DNA of 64,000 nt from Verrucomicrobiia bacterium (lineage in GTDB: Bacteria > Verrucomicrobiota > Verrucomicrobiia > Limisphaerales > JADLHS01), in assembly GCA_011525685.1 (NCBI GenBank), contig WYBW01000120.1:31900-95899 (forward strand), read 5' to 3'. A model generated the notes under the pieces. That model saw nothing but the letters and a program-made list of their open reading frames with translations. It ran no database searches and was not told the origin of the DNA. The first letter of the stretch is position 1; each line of letters begins with the position of its first letter. Position numbers and translations under genes: made by a program. Shown here one piece after another: positions 30,117-39,609 of the stretch.

Positions 30117-31859
30117 TCACCCGCGAGCGGGTTGAAACTCCGCCAGGGCACGGTTCATCTCCGGCTCAACGTCCTTACCCTCGAAAAACCAAAGTCGGCC
30201 ACGCAGGCGGACCGTTTGGCCGGGCGCGCAATCCGGGAAGACGGGATCGGCATGGATGCACGGCACCAATGGTTGTCCCCAAGCACGACCGCCCCGTTCC
30301 CATGCCGTGATGATCCAGCGATCACCGCTGTCGGAGTGAACCGCCACAGCCGGTGCGCGAAAAACTTTATTGGTGGTTGTCTGCCGGTTGAAGCCGGGCG
30401 CGCCTTTCAGATGGCCGCAGATCTGGGTTCGCAACCCGGTCAGGGCTTCCTCCGAGCCGTTGCGCAGCCACAGGTCCATTTCCACGCTGCCGACTTGAGG
30501 CTGGATCGAAGCGCCGAAAGCGACTTTGTTCGGCAACACGCGCTCGAATCGCAGGCTGCCGTCCTCAAGCCGGTTCCAATCAATGTTGTCGAGGTGCAGA
30601 TTTTGTTCGTCCCAGATGGTCGGGATGTGCGTGTGTGCCAGGTAAAGCAAACCGCGCTGGAAAAAAATCGCCTCGGGCAGATCCACCACCACGTAGCTCG
30701 TCGGCTCCCACGGGAGGAACACGCTGGCCTTCATGCCGCGCTGGAAATCAATGTTGCCGTCCGTGAAGCCGAGCCGCACTTCGCGTCCGCCCGGATAAGG
30801 CAGCACCCGGACTTTGCCGTCCGCCGGTTTGCCGGGCACGGCCTCTGGACTGACGTTGAGTTCAGCGGCTTTGCTGCGAACCTCCTCCACGCTCCAGCCA
30901 CAAACTTTTGCCGCTTCCTCATACGAGTAGCGGTGATGAACCAGCATGTTCTCCAGCCAGAACCCGAGGTCACGTCTCGTCGCCTCCACTTCCGCCGGCA
31001 GCGCCAGCCGTTCCGGTGGGCGTGGTGGCTGGCGCGCCTTCAGCAATGGGTCGTCCGGGAGGTGCTGCCAGTCCACGTACGGCTCAAGGTCGCGCACGGC
31101 GATGCCGCGGAAATTGTTTTCCTTCAAGTAGGCCATGTATTCGCGAAACCGTTCGGGTGGCGTGTGAACCCAGGGATGCGCCACGTCCGGCACGCCGTGA
31201 AACTGCAGCACGACAATCTGACCGTTCGCCGCGCGGGCCAGGACGTTGGTGAAATGTTCGAGCGTCCAGATCGGATACGCGTCGCCCGTGGTGGGGATCA
31301 GCAGCGGATGATGGCGTTTGGGATCGTAGGTCGCGCCGATGTCCAAGGTGGCGTAGCGGGCCTCCGGCTGCTCACCGCGCCTTGCAAACTTGTAACCCAA
31401 TTCCTTCAACCGCTGGACGGCCTCCGGGCCGAAAGTATTGCCACAGTATGCAAAGCTGGTCGGGCGCGGCACTCTGGCCTTGGTCTGCGCCAGTTCGCGG
31501 TCCACCAGAGCCAATTCTCCCGCCAAGCGCGCGGCGTTCTTCGGTTGGGAGAAGTCCGAATGAGTCCAACTGTGATTGCCGATCTCGAAACCCATCTGAT
31601 GAATCTCGCCAATCTCCTCCCAGGTCATGAAATTCGTGCGATCGTCCATCCATTTGTGGGTGACGAAGAACGTCGCGCTGAAGCCGAGTTCCTTCAGCAA
31701 GGGCGCGACAAAGGTTCGGTGCGACTTGACCGCGTCGTCAAACGTGAGCACGACGAGCTTGTCCGGCACCGGCTGCGGAGCGCACAAGGCGGCTCCGTTG
31801 CACATCACCAGCGTTGCGGCGACCGAGCAGATGGCTTTTGCGCGAAGCTTGGGATTCAC
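30117..31859 (-). CDS. Secreted polysaccharide deacetylase (NodB-type) with C-terminal beta domain
   Basis: A 580-residue exported carbohydrate esterase family 4-like protein. The signal peptide is [26 protein letters not shown]; it could also be cut before APQPVPDK. The NodB motif 1 is LTFDDA (Asp41 catalytic base, Asp42 metal ligand) and motif 2 is HSWTH (His96, His100). Later motifs lie in [14 protein letters not shown] and VLQFHGVPD. Residues from about 290 form a second region ([23 protein letters not shown], then a beta-rich section) not found in minimal deacetylases. It probably removes N- or O-acetyl groups from an extracellular polysaccharide. Confidence 0.88.
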   Translation of the reverse strand: MNPKLRAKAICSVAATLVMCNGAALCAPQPVPDKLVVLTFDDAVKSHRTFVAPLLKELGFSATFFVTHKWMDDRTNFMTWEEIGEIHQMGFEIGNHSWTHSDFSQPKNAARLAGELALVDRELAQTKARVPRPTSFAYCGNTFGPEAVQRLKELGYKFARRGEQPEARYATLDIGATYDPKRHHPLLIPTTGDAYPIWTLEHFTNVLARAANGQIVVLQFHGVPDVAHPWVHTPPERFREYMAYLKENNFRGIAVRDLEPYVDWQHLPDDPLLKARQPPRPPERLALPAEVEATRRDLGFWLENMLVHHRYSYEEAAKVCGWSVEEVRSKAAELNVSPEAVPGKPADGKVRVLPYPGGREVRLGFTDGNIDFQRGMKASVFLPWEPTSYVVVDLPEAIFFQRGLLYLAHTHIPTIWDEQNLHLDNIDWNRLEDGSLRFERVLPNKVAFGASIQPQVGSVEMDLWLRNGSEEALTGLRTQICGHLKGAPGFNRQTTTNKVFRAPAVAVHSDSGDRWIITAWERGGRAWGQPLVPCIHADPVFPDCAPGQTVRLRGRLWFFEGKDVEPEMNRALAEFQPARG

Positions 31860-31934
31860 GCTGGGACGCTAACTGAACCGAGCCAGCATTGGCAAATGCG
31901 TTCGAGGGCGCGTCTCAGTGTATTGCAGGCAGGC

Positions 31935-32090
31935 ATTCCTGGCCTAGCGCCGGTTTCCCCACCTGCGGCATCGCCGACTTCCAGTCGGCTGGCCCAGGCA
32001 CGGCGTGGCAGGCCAGGAGTTCGCCGCCTTTGCGCATTGGAAATCCGCGATCCGGCAGACTGGAAGTCCGCGCTACAGCATCCCCTCGGC
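31935..32090. repeat. Inverted-repeat element in the gap before the copy 3 oxidoreductase
   Basis: The left unit holds the perfect small palindrome CCGACT-TCC-AGTCGG (about 31974-31988). The right unit (about 32053-32076, GGCAGACTGGAAGTCCGCG) is its imperfect reverse complement. The arms are about 70 bases apart, forming a doublet like the one in lysS. The surrounding gene-free stretch (31860-32207, 348 bases) carries nothing else I can support; it must contain the divergent promoters. Confidence 0.6.
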
Positions 32091-32207
32091 GCCCCCCTGC
32101 AAGAAAATGGGATGCGCGCTCCGTTCGATTTCTGCGGACAACATGCTTGCTTCGTGGTCGGGGTTCCTTTAGAGAGCTTCCGTCTGGGTCAACCGGGTTA
32201 AAATGTT

Positions 32208-33500
32208 ATGACTACTTCAAATCGCTTCACACGCCGTCAGTTTCTCAAATCCAGTGCCGTCGCCGCCGTGGCCGCGCCGACCATTCTCCCGTCGTCCGTC
32301 TGGGCCGCCGAGACGAAACCGAACGAGCGCATCACGCTCGGGTTCATCGGCATGGGCACACAGAACCGCGGGTTGCTGGGAGGATTCCTTGGCAGCAAGG
32401 AGACCCAGGTCGTTGCCGTGTGCGACGTGGACACCACCCGCCGCGAACACGCGAAGAAGACCGTCGAGGAGCGCTACGCGAAGCAAGCGGCTTCGGGTTC
32501 CTTCAAAGGTTGCGATGCTTATAGGGATTTTCGCGAACTGGTCGCGCGCCAGGACCTCGACGGGGTGGTGATCGCCACGCCAGACCATTGGCACGCCATC
32601 CAGGTGATCGCCGCGGCGGACGCGGGCAAGGACATCTACTGCGAAAAGCCGCTTTCACTGACCATTCGCGAAGCGCGCGAAATGGTCAAGGCGGTGCGCC
32701 GCAATCAGCGGATTCTCCAGACCGGCAGCATGCAACGCTCGTCCCAGGAGTTTCGCAAAGCCTGCGAACTGGTGCGCAATGGACGCATTGGCAAGGTCAA
32801 GACCGTGATTGTCGGTGTCGGCGCCCCAAGCAAATGGTGCGACCTGCCGGAAGAAAGCATGGAGCCGGGATTGGATTGGGACGCCTGGCTCGGGCCGGCA
32901 CCGCTGCGGCCCTATAACTCGGTCCTCAGCCCACGGGGAGTCCACACCCATTTTCCGAACTGGCGGAACTACCGCGAATACTCCGGGGGCATGATGACCG
33001 ACTGGGGCGCGCATCATTTCGACATCGCCCAATGGGGACTGGGCATGGACGACAGCGGGCCGGTGGAAATCATCCCGCCCGAAAATCCGAACGCGAAAAC
33101 CGGTGTGCGTTTTCTTTACGCCAATGGTGTCGAGATGATTCACGACAGCAGCCGGGGCGGTGCGACCTTCATCGGCACGGACGGAAAAATCTTTGTGGAC
33201 CGCGGCAAGTTCCAGGCCGAACCGGAGTCCATCGGCCAGGAGCCGCTGGGCGAGGGCGCCATTCGCCTCTACGCGAGCAACAACCATCTGCAGGACTGGC
33301 TCAACTGCGTGCGCAGCCGCAAGCTGCCGATCTGCGACGTGGAAATCGGTTGCCGGTCGGTGACGGTGTGCCATCTGGGCAACCTCGCTTACTGGAACCA
33401 TCGCCGGTTGAAATGGGATCCAAAGCAGGAGCGGTTCATCGGTGACGAGGAAGCCAATTCGTGGCTGGACCGCGAACGCCGGAAACCTTGGAAAGTCTGA
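32208..33500 (+). CDS. Tat-exported Gfo/Idh/MocA-family oxidoreductase (copy 3)
   Basis: A 430-residue protein with twin-arginine signal MTTSNRFTRRQFLKSSAVAA followed by a hydrophobic stretch to SVWAAE. The Rossmann motif is ITLGFIGMGTQNRGLLGGFL, and the sugar-site motif is DIYCEKPLSLTIREAREM. It differs from copies 1 and 2 in length and tail (GDEEANSWLDRERRKPWKV), so it belongs to another subgroup of the exported family. It has its own promoter region (see 31935-32090) and converges on the metallophosphatase. Substrate unknown. Confidence 0.9.
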   Translation: MTTSNRFTRRQFLKSSAVAAVAAPTILPSSVWAAETKPNERITLGFIGMGTQNRGLLGGFLGSKETQVVAVCDVDTTRREHAKKTVEERYAKQAASGSFKGCDAYRDFRELVARQDLDGVVIATPDHWHAIQVIAAADAGKDIYCEKPLSLTIREAREMVKAVRRNQRILQTGSMQRSSQEFRKACELVRNGRIGKVKTVIVGVGAPSKWCDLPEESMEPGLDWDAWLGPAPLRPYNSVLSPRGVHTHFPNWRNYREYSGGMMTDWGAHHFDIAQWGLGMDDSGPVEIIPPENPNAKTGVRFLYANGVEMIHDSSRGGATFIGTDGKIFVDRGKFQAEPESIGQEPLGEGAIRLYASNNHLQDWLNCVRSRKLPICDVEIGCRSVTVCHLGNLAYWNHRRLKWDPKQERFIGDEEANSWLDRERRKPWKV

Positions 33501-33631
33501 CCGATTTTGGTTTCGGTGCCGTTGTCTTTCGGGGACTCCCCTGCCCGGCTGGGTCGCCGCTTTGGCAAGAGCGTCTGGTTTAACGGATTGCGGGCCGCGT
33601 CTGCCCCAGAATGGTCGGACGCCCCATCGCC

Positions 33632-35485
33632 TTACTTCTCGATCACGAATTCGTCGCGCACCTTGCCGTCGAGGTCATGCGCGCGATAAACCAGCTTGTT
33701 GCCGTGGATGTGGATGTCCAGCACCTGGTAGGTGGGAACCTTGGTGAAACCGACTTCGGTGTAGTCGTGCTTCGACTGGTCGTAGAACTTCGTGCCTGAA
33801 ACCGAGATGATGTAAATCGTACCATCCTTCGGGTCCTGCACGCGTTGTTGTCCGCGCATGGGATAGGTGCGCAGATAGGCGTGGTCATGCCCCTGGAGCG
33901 CGAGGTCCACGTGATACTTGTCGAAGATCGGCGTCCAGGCGTTGCGCAACGCCAAGTTGTCGCGATTGCCGCTGGAGGAATAGGCAGGATGGTGATAGCT
34001 CACGAACTTCCAGGTGGCCCGCGTGTTGGCGAGTTGTTGTTCCAACCAGCGCGTCTGTTTGGCGGGATCCACATTGGAATCGAGGATGATGAACTTGGCG
34101 TTGCTGTACTCGAAGGCGTAAGCGCGCTCGGGCGTGAGACCGCGCGGGCCGTTGCGCGGCAGGGCGAATTGTTCGAGATAAAGCCGCGGCTCGCCGCCCT
34201 GACATTCATGGTTGCCAATGGCGGGCACCAACTGGCGGCGATCAAAAACGTTCTTTGAATTCTCAAAGAAGCTGTCCCAGTCCCACCGCTCCGCGCCGCG
34301 ATTGACCAGGTCGCCGGCCATCAGGTAAAACGCGGCATCCGGCCGCGCGGCAAACGCGTTGCGCAGGAGGATGCCCCATTGATCAAGCCCGTTTTGCGCG
34401 TCGCCCATGTAAACAAACGAAAAGGGCACCGCCCCCTCGGGCGCGGTGGTGAACTCTACGGGCGCCGTCCAGCCTCCCGCCGAACCGTCCCCGACCGAAT
34501 AAACGTAAGTGGTGCCCGGCTTCAACCGGGTAAGCACCGCCGTATGCCGGTGAATCAAAGGATCGTTGACCAGCGTGGGCGTTGAGAGCGTGCTGGTGGT
34601 CGCGCGCTGGAGTCGGGCAGTTGAGTCCTGAAGGACCGTCCCGGCCGACTTCGGTTGGTATCGGATTACGCCGCGCTTGACGGTGCGGGAAGTCCGCCAC
34701 TGGATGGCCTGGGTCGTGCGCGGGTCGTCGCTCCACGTGAGCACGACGTGCTCCGGCCGATCCCGCGCCGGGTGCTGTGTTTTGCTGAACACGCTGACCA
34801 GTTGCGCGTCCTCCTCGCTGCCAACCTCGGTCCGGATCAACAATTGTCCCTCGAGTTCGGGCGGAACACTGGCCAGCCGGATGTCGCGATCAATATACGG
34901 CTCGACTCCCGCCACGAACGGCGCCACGCGAAGATGTCCCGGATAAAGCTGGCTGACCCTGACGGTCTTGCCCGACTGCTGCGGACGCAACAACACCAGG
35001 TAATGTGTTCCGCGTCCCGAGAGATTGTGAACGCCCAGGCCGATCTCGCCCGCGGGAAACGATTTTTCCCATGCATCGAACTCCCGGCTGGAAAGCTGCG
35101 TCTTGAAACCCGTGGGGCGGAACTCCCGCCAGCGAAGCCAGAATGGCTCGTCCCCCAGGCTCGCGTCCCGGATGATGGTGATGACCACCGGCACGTTCAC
35201 GCGGAAGCGGATGTGGCCGGTCCCGAGCACCTCGCGCTCCGGTGGCGTCAGAAAAGCTTCCACCTTGGGCACGGTCAAGGCCACCAGTTCATCCGCCGAC
35301 AGCGTGCGCCGCATGCGTTCCATGATCCCGGCCACCGTGTCATGCACGGAAGCGTGGGCACCTTCATGGGCATGCGCCGGCAGGATCGCCAGAAGAAGGA
35401 CCACGAACCCACCGACCCGTACTGCAGTCCAACGTCGGAGGCGGTCGGGCACACGGCCACAATTGAGATCAAACAGGATGTTCAC
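33632..35485 (-). CDS. Exported purple-acid-phosphatase-like metallophosphoesterase
   Basis: A protein of about 617 residues. Residues 1 to about 38 (from GTG 35485) end in a signal-like VGGFVVLLLAILPAHAHEG. A unique 200-residue N-terminal region follows, then a fibronectin-like PAP N-domain (PEHVVLTWSDDPRTTQAIQWRT ... KPGTTYVYSVGDG). The calcineurin-type catalytic domain follows with FVYMGDAQNGLDQ, YLMAGDLVNRGAE, PAIGNHECQGG, WKFVSYHHPAYSS and LALQGHDHAYLRT, which give all metal ligands. The start is uncertain; ATG 35617 is possible but would put the signal peptide deep inside. Likely phosphomonoesterase or phosphodiesterase activity. Confidence 0.87.
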   Translation of the reverse strand: MNILFDLNCGRVPDRLRRWTAVRVGGFVVLLLAILPAHAHEGAHASVHDTVAGIMERMRRTLSADELVALTVPKVEAFLTPPEREVLGTGHIRFRVNVPVVITIIRDASLGDEPFWLRWREFRPTGFKTQLSSREFDAWEKSFPAGEIGLGVHNLSGRGTHYLVLLRPQQSGKTVRVSQLYPGHLRVAPFVAGVEPYIDRDIRLASVPPELEGQLLIRTEVGSEEDAQLVSVFSKTQHPARDRPEHVVLTWSDDPRTTQAIQWRTSRTVKRGVIRYQPKSAGTVLQDSTARLQRATTSTLSTPTLVNDPLIHRHTAVLTRLKPGTTYVYSVGDGSAGGWTAPVEFTTAPEGAVPFSFVYMGDAQNGLDQWGILLRNAFAARPDAAFYLMAGDLVNRGAERWDWDSFFENSKNVFDRRQLVPAIGNHECQGGEPRLYLEQFALPRNGPRGLTPERAYAFEYSNAKFIILDSNVDPAKQTRWLEQQLANTRATWKFVSYHHPAYSSSGNRDNLALRNAWTPIFDKYHVDLALQGHDHAYLRTYPMRGQQRVQDPKDGTIYIISVSGTKFYDQSKHDYTEVGFTKVPTYQVLDIHIHGNKLVYRAHDLDGKVRDEFVIEK

Positions 35486-35664
35486 AGCCCGGGAGCTTAC
35501 AGCCAGGTTAACTCGTCTGCACAGAAAAAAGCCCCCGACAGAAAAAAACCTCGGCGCATCACGGCAACGCGGCAACCGGCGAGGCACGCTGACTGTTGAC
35601 CCATTACCATCCGCCACGGAAGCGGCACTCCGGGCAGATCGGCCCCTCCATCAAAAAGAGGAGG

Positions 35665-36225
35665 TCAACCTTGAAGGTCCGGCACACCGTCAACTCCCGC
35701 CTGCACCACCTGACGGCCATCGGCATGGAAACCGTCGTGAAATGTGACTTTACCTTGGGGCGTATGTCCATCGAGCAACAGAGCGAGAAAAACTTCTTGA
35801 GGCACTCCCTCGTGGACAAGTCCCGGAATGGGCTGGAAGCCTAACCTCCGATAGTAATCCGGATGCCCCACCAGACAGCAACCTTGAGCCTTCAGGGCTT
35901 TCAAACGTGAAAGCCCCTCCTGAATCAGGGCCTTGCCAATGCCCTGCCGCTGGTAACTGGGCAATACCGACACTGGTCCAAGCCCATACCAGTTCGCGGA
36001 CCCGTCGGAGATCGTCACCGGAGAAAACGCGATGTGGCCCACCACGCGCCCATCCACTTCGGCGACCAGCGACACAGTCAGGGCTTTTGCAGCACGCAGC
36101 GCTTCAATGATAAATTGCTCGGTGTGACTGCTGATGGCCAGGGTATTGAACGCCGCGACAGTGACCTCAGTTATCACGCTGAGATCAGCACTGGTTTCGT
36201 CCCGGATGAAAATTGAAGGACTCAT
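35665..36225 (-). CDS. GNAT acetyltransferase (YhbS-like)
   Basis: A 186-residue GNAT-fold protein. The acetyl-CoA motif A is VLPSYQRQGIGKALIQEGL with QRQGIG; motif B includes DYYRRLGFQPIPGL. N-terminal SIFIRDETSADLSVITEVTVAAF matches the YhbS-like subgroup (predicted N-acetyltransferases of unknown acceptor). It lies about 180 bases downstream of the metallophosphatase on the same strand and is separated by its own small gap. The 138-residue core is intact. Confidence 0.88.
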   Translation of the reverse strand: MSPSIFIRDETSADLSVITEVTVAAFNTLAISSHTEQFIIEALRAAKALTVSLVAEVDGRVVGHIAFSPVTISDGSANWYGLGPVSVLPSYQRQGIGKALIQEGLSRLKALKAQGCCLVGHPDYYRRLGFQPIPGLVHEGVPQEVFLALLLDGHTPQGKVTFHDGFHADGRQVVQAGVDGVPDLQG

Positions 36226-36437
36226 GGTTGTCTGGTTTCCACATCTGAAATATCAAGTCTATCATCTGCCGCCAACCACCGCGCACAGGCAGGGGGACAC
36301 TTTTCCTCGCGACCTCGACTTACTTGGATGCACCGCCTACGGGCGACTGCGCTGGCGGCGCAGACCGCGCGCTGCGATTGTCCACCAAGGTTTACCTGTC
36401 GCACAGGCGGGCGGGCAAATCGTAAGCTCGATGAAAA

Positions 36438-36513
<76 letters not shown>

Positions 36514-36629
36514 AACCAGTAGGACGAAAGCATCGTAAGCCGGCGCCCGGTTGTCAATCTCCGGCTGAGTCATGGCGAAGTCCATTCCGGCTTGCCGGGC
36601 CAAGCCCGCTGGTCTAGCCTTGCCGCGTT

Positions 36630-37769
36630 ATGGACAGCACTTCATCCGAGCCAGCGGGCACTCCGCCAACACCGCCGCCGCCAGTCACGACGCCACCAGT
36701 CATACAGTTGCGGCCGCCGCCCGGTCCGCCGCGTAAGAGCCGCGGCTGGATGATTTTTGCCCTGATCCTGCTGGTGTTGCTGGGCCTCAGTGTGCTGATG
36801 AACCTCGGGCAACTGTTCGAAAGCATGGTGCGTTTTCAACCCACGCACACGCGCGCCGCCGGGCCGCAACTCCAGGAAGTCCTGCTGGAAAGCCACCGGA
36901 CCTCCGACAAGATTGCGGTGCTCACCATTGACGGAATCATCACCAGCATGCCCCAGCGTGGCGGTCACAGTCTCGTGGATGTGATCAAGGCCCAGTTGAA
37001 GAAAGCCCGCGAGGACGACAAGGTCCGGGCGGTCGTGCTCAAGGTGGATTCGCCCGGCGGCGAAGTGCTCGCGTCGGATGAGATTTCCGAACTGATCAAG
37101 AAGTTCCAGGCCGACTCTGGAAAACCGGTGGTCGTCTCCATGGGCAGTCTGGCCGCCTCGGGCGGTTATTATGTGGCCGCGCCCAGCCAGTGGATCGTTG
37201 CCCACGAATTCACCATCACCGGCAGCATCGGCGTCATCATGTCCACCTGGAATTATCGCGGCTTGATGTCCAAGGTCGGCGTCCGCCCCTTCACCTACAA
37301 GAGCGGTCGCTTCAAAGACATGTTGAGCGGTTCGCGCGAGCCGGACGAGATCCCTCCCGAGGAACGCGAAATGATCCAAGCCCTCATTGACCAGACGTAC
37401 AACCGGTTCAAGACCGTCGTGGCCGACGGCCGCAAGGCTGCCCACGAGAAAAACGAGGACGAAGGCAAGGCACTGGCCCCGAATTGGGCGGAGTTCGCGG
37501 ATGGCCGGGTGTTGTCGGGCCGGGAGGCGTTTCAACTGGGGTTTGTGGACGAGCTGGGTAACTTTGAAGCGGCGGTCAACCGCGCCAAGGACCTGGCGGA
37601 AATCCGTCGCGCCAATCTGGTCGAGTACCGCTTGCGGGTGGATTTGGGCGACTTGCTGGGCCTCTTTGGCCAGGCGGAAAGCCGTGCCGTCAAATTGGAC
37701 CTGGGGTTTGAAGCGCCCAAGCTCGAAGCCGGGCGGCTCTATTTCCTTTCGCCCACCTACCTGCATTGA
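36630..37769 (+). CDS. sppA: Signal peptide peptidase SppA (S49 family)
   Basis: A 379-residue inner-membrane serine protease that degrades cleaved signal peptides and some membrane proteins. A proline-rich cytoplasmic N-terminus (PAGTPPTPPPPVTTPP) precedes one membrane segment (MIFALILLVLLGLSVLM, residues 41-57). The catalytic domain follows: VLKVDSPGGEV, the nucleophile Ser177 in SLAASGGYYVA and the general-base Lys in the YKSGRFKDM segment. This is the short single-domain form (like Bacillus SppA), not the long E. coli type. It is followed at once by upp, with three bases or fewer between coding regions, suggesting co-transcription. Confidence 0.93.
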   Translation: MDSTSSEPAGTPPTPPPPVTTPPVIQLRPPPGPPRKSRGWMIFALILLVLLGLSVLMNLGQLFESMVRFQPTHTRAAGPQLQEVLLESHRTSDKIAVLTIDGIITSMPQRGGHSLVDVIKAQLKKAREDDKVRAVVLKVDSPGGEVLASDEISELIKKFQADSGKPVVVSMGSLAASGGYYVAAPSQWIVAHEFTITGSIGVIMSTWNYRGLMSKVGVRPFTYKSGRFKDMLSGSREPDEIPPEEREMIQALIDQTYNRFKTVVADGRKAAHEKNEDEGKALAPNWAEFADGRVLSGREAFQLGFVDELGNFEAAVNRAKDLAEIRRANLVEYRLRVDLGDLLGLFGQAESRAVKLDLGFEAPKLEAGRLYFLSPTYLH

Positions 37770-37771
37770 CC

Positions 37772-38395
37772 GTGAAAGGCGTGACGGTCATCACGCATCC
37801 GCTGGTGCAACACAACCTGACGCGGTTGCGCGACCGGCGGACCCGTCCACAGGAGTTCCGCCGCGTGCTCAGTGAAGTGGCCGCGCTGATGTTGTACGAA
37901 GCCACGCGCAGCTTCACCGCCAATCCCGTCAACGTGCAAACGCCGCTGGCATCGGCGCGCGGGTTCAAACTGAGCCGCGAAGTGGTGCTGGTGCCGGTGC
38001 TGCGCGCGGGGTTGGGCATGTTGGATTCGATCCTCCAACTCATCCCCAGCGCCCGCGTGGGGTTCATTGGGTTGAAACGGGAGGAAACCACGCTGCGCGC
38101 CCAATCGTATCACAAGAGTCTGCCCGCGGATTTGCGGCGCTTTGAAGTCATCCTGATTGACCCCATGCTCGCCACCGGCGGCAGCGCCGTGGCGGCGATG
38201 GACCTGCTGAAGGAACGAGGCGCGCAACGGGTCCGACTTGTAAACCTGGTCGCCGCGCCCGAGGGCATTCGCCGTGTGCGCCGCCATTACCCCGCCCTGC
38301 CCATCTTCACTGCCGCGGTGGACCGCCGGCTCGACGAGCAGGGTTACATCCTGCCCGGCTTGGGCGACGCGGGCGACCGTTTGTTCGGTGTCTGA
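37772..38395 (+). CDS. upp: Uracil phosphoribosyltransferase
   Basis: A 207-residue cytoplasmic salvage enzyme that makes UMP from uracil and PRPP. Key motifs are VLVPVLRAGLGMLDSI, GFIGLKREETTLRAQ, the PRPP loop VILIDPMLATGGSAVAAM and the C-terminal ILPGLGDAGDRLFG, which closes over uracil. The GTG at 37772 is the likely start; TTG 37766 and GTG 37781 are other options, so two residues either way are uncertain. It directly follows sppA. Confidence 0.94.
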   Translation: MKGVTVITHPLVQHNLTRLRDRRTRPQEFRRVLSEVAALMLYEATRSFTANPVNVQTPLASARGFKLSREVVLVPVLRAGLGMLDSILQLIPSARVGFIGLKREETTLRAQSYHKSLPADLRRFEVILIDPMLATGGSAVAAMDLLKERGAQRVRLVNLVAAPEGIRRVRRHYPALPIFTAAVDRRLDEQGYILPGLGDAGDRLFGV

Positions 38396-38429
38396 TCAAA
38401 TTGGAAATCAACCTCTCCCAACCCACCCC

Positions 38430-39563
38430 ATGAAATCCCCCCATAATCTCTTGATGGTCGCCGACAGCGAACATGACGCGAACATGCTTTATGCCGTCGG
38501 CATGTTTGTGCCCGATCCCTTCATCTATCTCGAGTTGCGCGGCCGGCCCAGCATCGTGATGAGCGATCTGGAGATTGACCGCGCGCGCCGCGTGGCGCCG
38601 CACTGCCGCGTCATTGGCCTGAACCGCCTTCAGGACAAGCTCCGCCGCGCCGGGGTCAAATCGCCCGGACACGCAAGGGTGATTCACGCCATCCTGCGCA
38701 GCCGGCGTATTCGTCGCCTGCAAGTGCCGGCCAACTTTCCCCTCGGCCTGGCGAGCGAACTCAGGCGGCTCGGCATTTCCACGACGCCGCGTAAAGGAAC
38801 GTTTTTCCCACAGCGCGAACTCAAGTCGCCCGCGGAAGTCAGGAAGATCAGCGCCGCTCTGGCCATGGCCGAGGTGGGCATGGCCGAAGCGATGCAGGCG
38901 TTGCGCGCCTCGAAGATCACGCGCGACCGCCGGCTGCTGTACCACAACCACCCCCTGACCTCGGAGAAGCTGCGCTCGGTCATTGACACCGCCGTGTTGC
39001 AAGCCTCCGGCCTGGCGGCGAACACCATTGTCGCGGGGGGCAAACAAGGTTGCGATCCCCATGAGCGCGGCTACGGTCCGTTGCGCGCCCATGAGCCGAT
39101 CATCATAGACATCTTTCCGCGCTCGCAAAAGACGGGTTACTTCGGCGACATCACCCGCACGGTGGTGCGCGGGCGCGCCAGCGAAGGTGTCCGGAGACTT
39201 TATCAAACCGTATGGGACGGTCAGAAGGTGGCGTTTCGCAAAGTGCGCGCGGGCGTCCCGACCCGCGCGGTGCATCATGCGGTCCAGGACTTTTTCAAGC
39301 AGCAAGGCTACAAGACCGGCCGGCGGCACGGCCGGATGGAAGGGTTTTTCCATGGCACGGGCCACGGTCTGGGACTGGAGATTCACGAGGCGCCGCGGAT
39401 GGGCGAACACTCGACCGGCAAACTCCAAGCCGGCCAGGTGGTGACCATCGAGCCCGGACTTTACTACCCGGAACTGGGCGGAGTGCGATTGGAAGACGTG
39501 GTGTTGGTCACCAGCGACGGCGCGCGCAACCTCACTCGGTTCGAGAAGCAGCTTGAAATCTAA
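38430..39563 (+). CDS. M24-family aminopeptidase (Xaa-Pro dipeptidase-like)
   Basis: A 377-residue metallopeptidase with pita-bread fold. A short N-terminal domain (residues 1 to about 130) is followed by the catalytic domain. Metal ligands are visible in order: Asp in IIIDIFPRS, Asp in YFGDITRTV, His in FHGTGHGLGLEIHE, Glu in TIEPGLYYP and Glu in RLEDVVLVT. Start at ATG 38430 (MKSPHNLLMVADSEHDANML) is preferred; the frame stays open upstream inside upp, but that extension is non-family. It follows upp by 34 bases. Confidence 0.92.
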   Translation: MKSPHNLLMVADSEHDANMLYAVGMFVPDPFIYLELRGRPSIVMSDLEIDRARRVAPHCRVIGLNRLQDKLRRAGVKSPGHARVIHAILRSRRIRRLQVPANFPLGLASELRRLGISTTPRKGTFFPQRELKSPAEVRKISAALAMAEVGMAEAMQALRASKITRDRRLLYHNHPLTSEKLRSVIDTAVLQASGLAANTIVAGGKQGCDPHERGYGPLRAHEPIIIDIFPRSQKTGYFGDITRTVVRGRASEGVRRLYQTVWDGQKVAFRKVRAGVPTRAVHHAVQDFFKQQGYKTGRRHGRMEGFFHGTGHGLGLEIHEAPRMGEHSTGKLQAGQVVTIEPGLYYPELGGVRLEDVVLVTSDGARNLTRFEKQLEI

Positions 39564-39609
39564 CCCATCCCTCGCGCTCGTCTCCAGCGCAACTTGCCTT
39601 CGGTGGGAG

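Noticed and set aside
30078..32201. Long open frame on the plus strand (about 700 codons)
   Set aside because: Antisense to the polysaccharide deacetylase, which has a complete signal peptide and NodB motifs; the antisense product has none.
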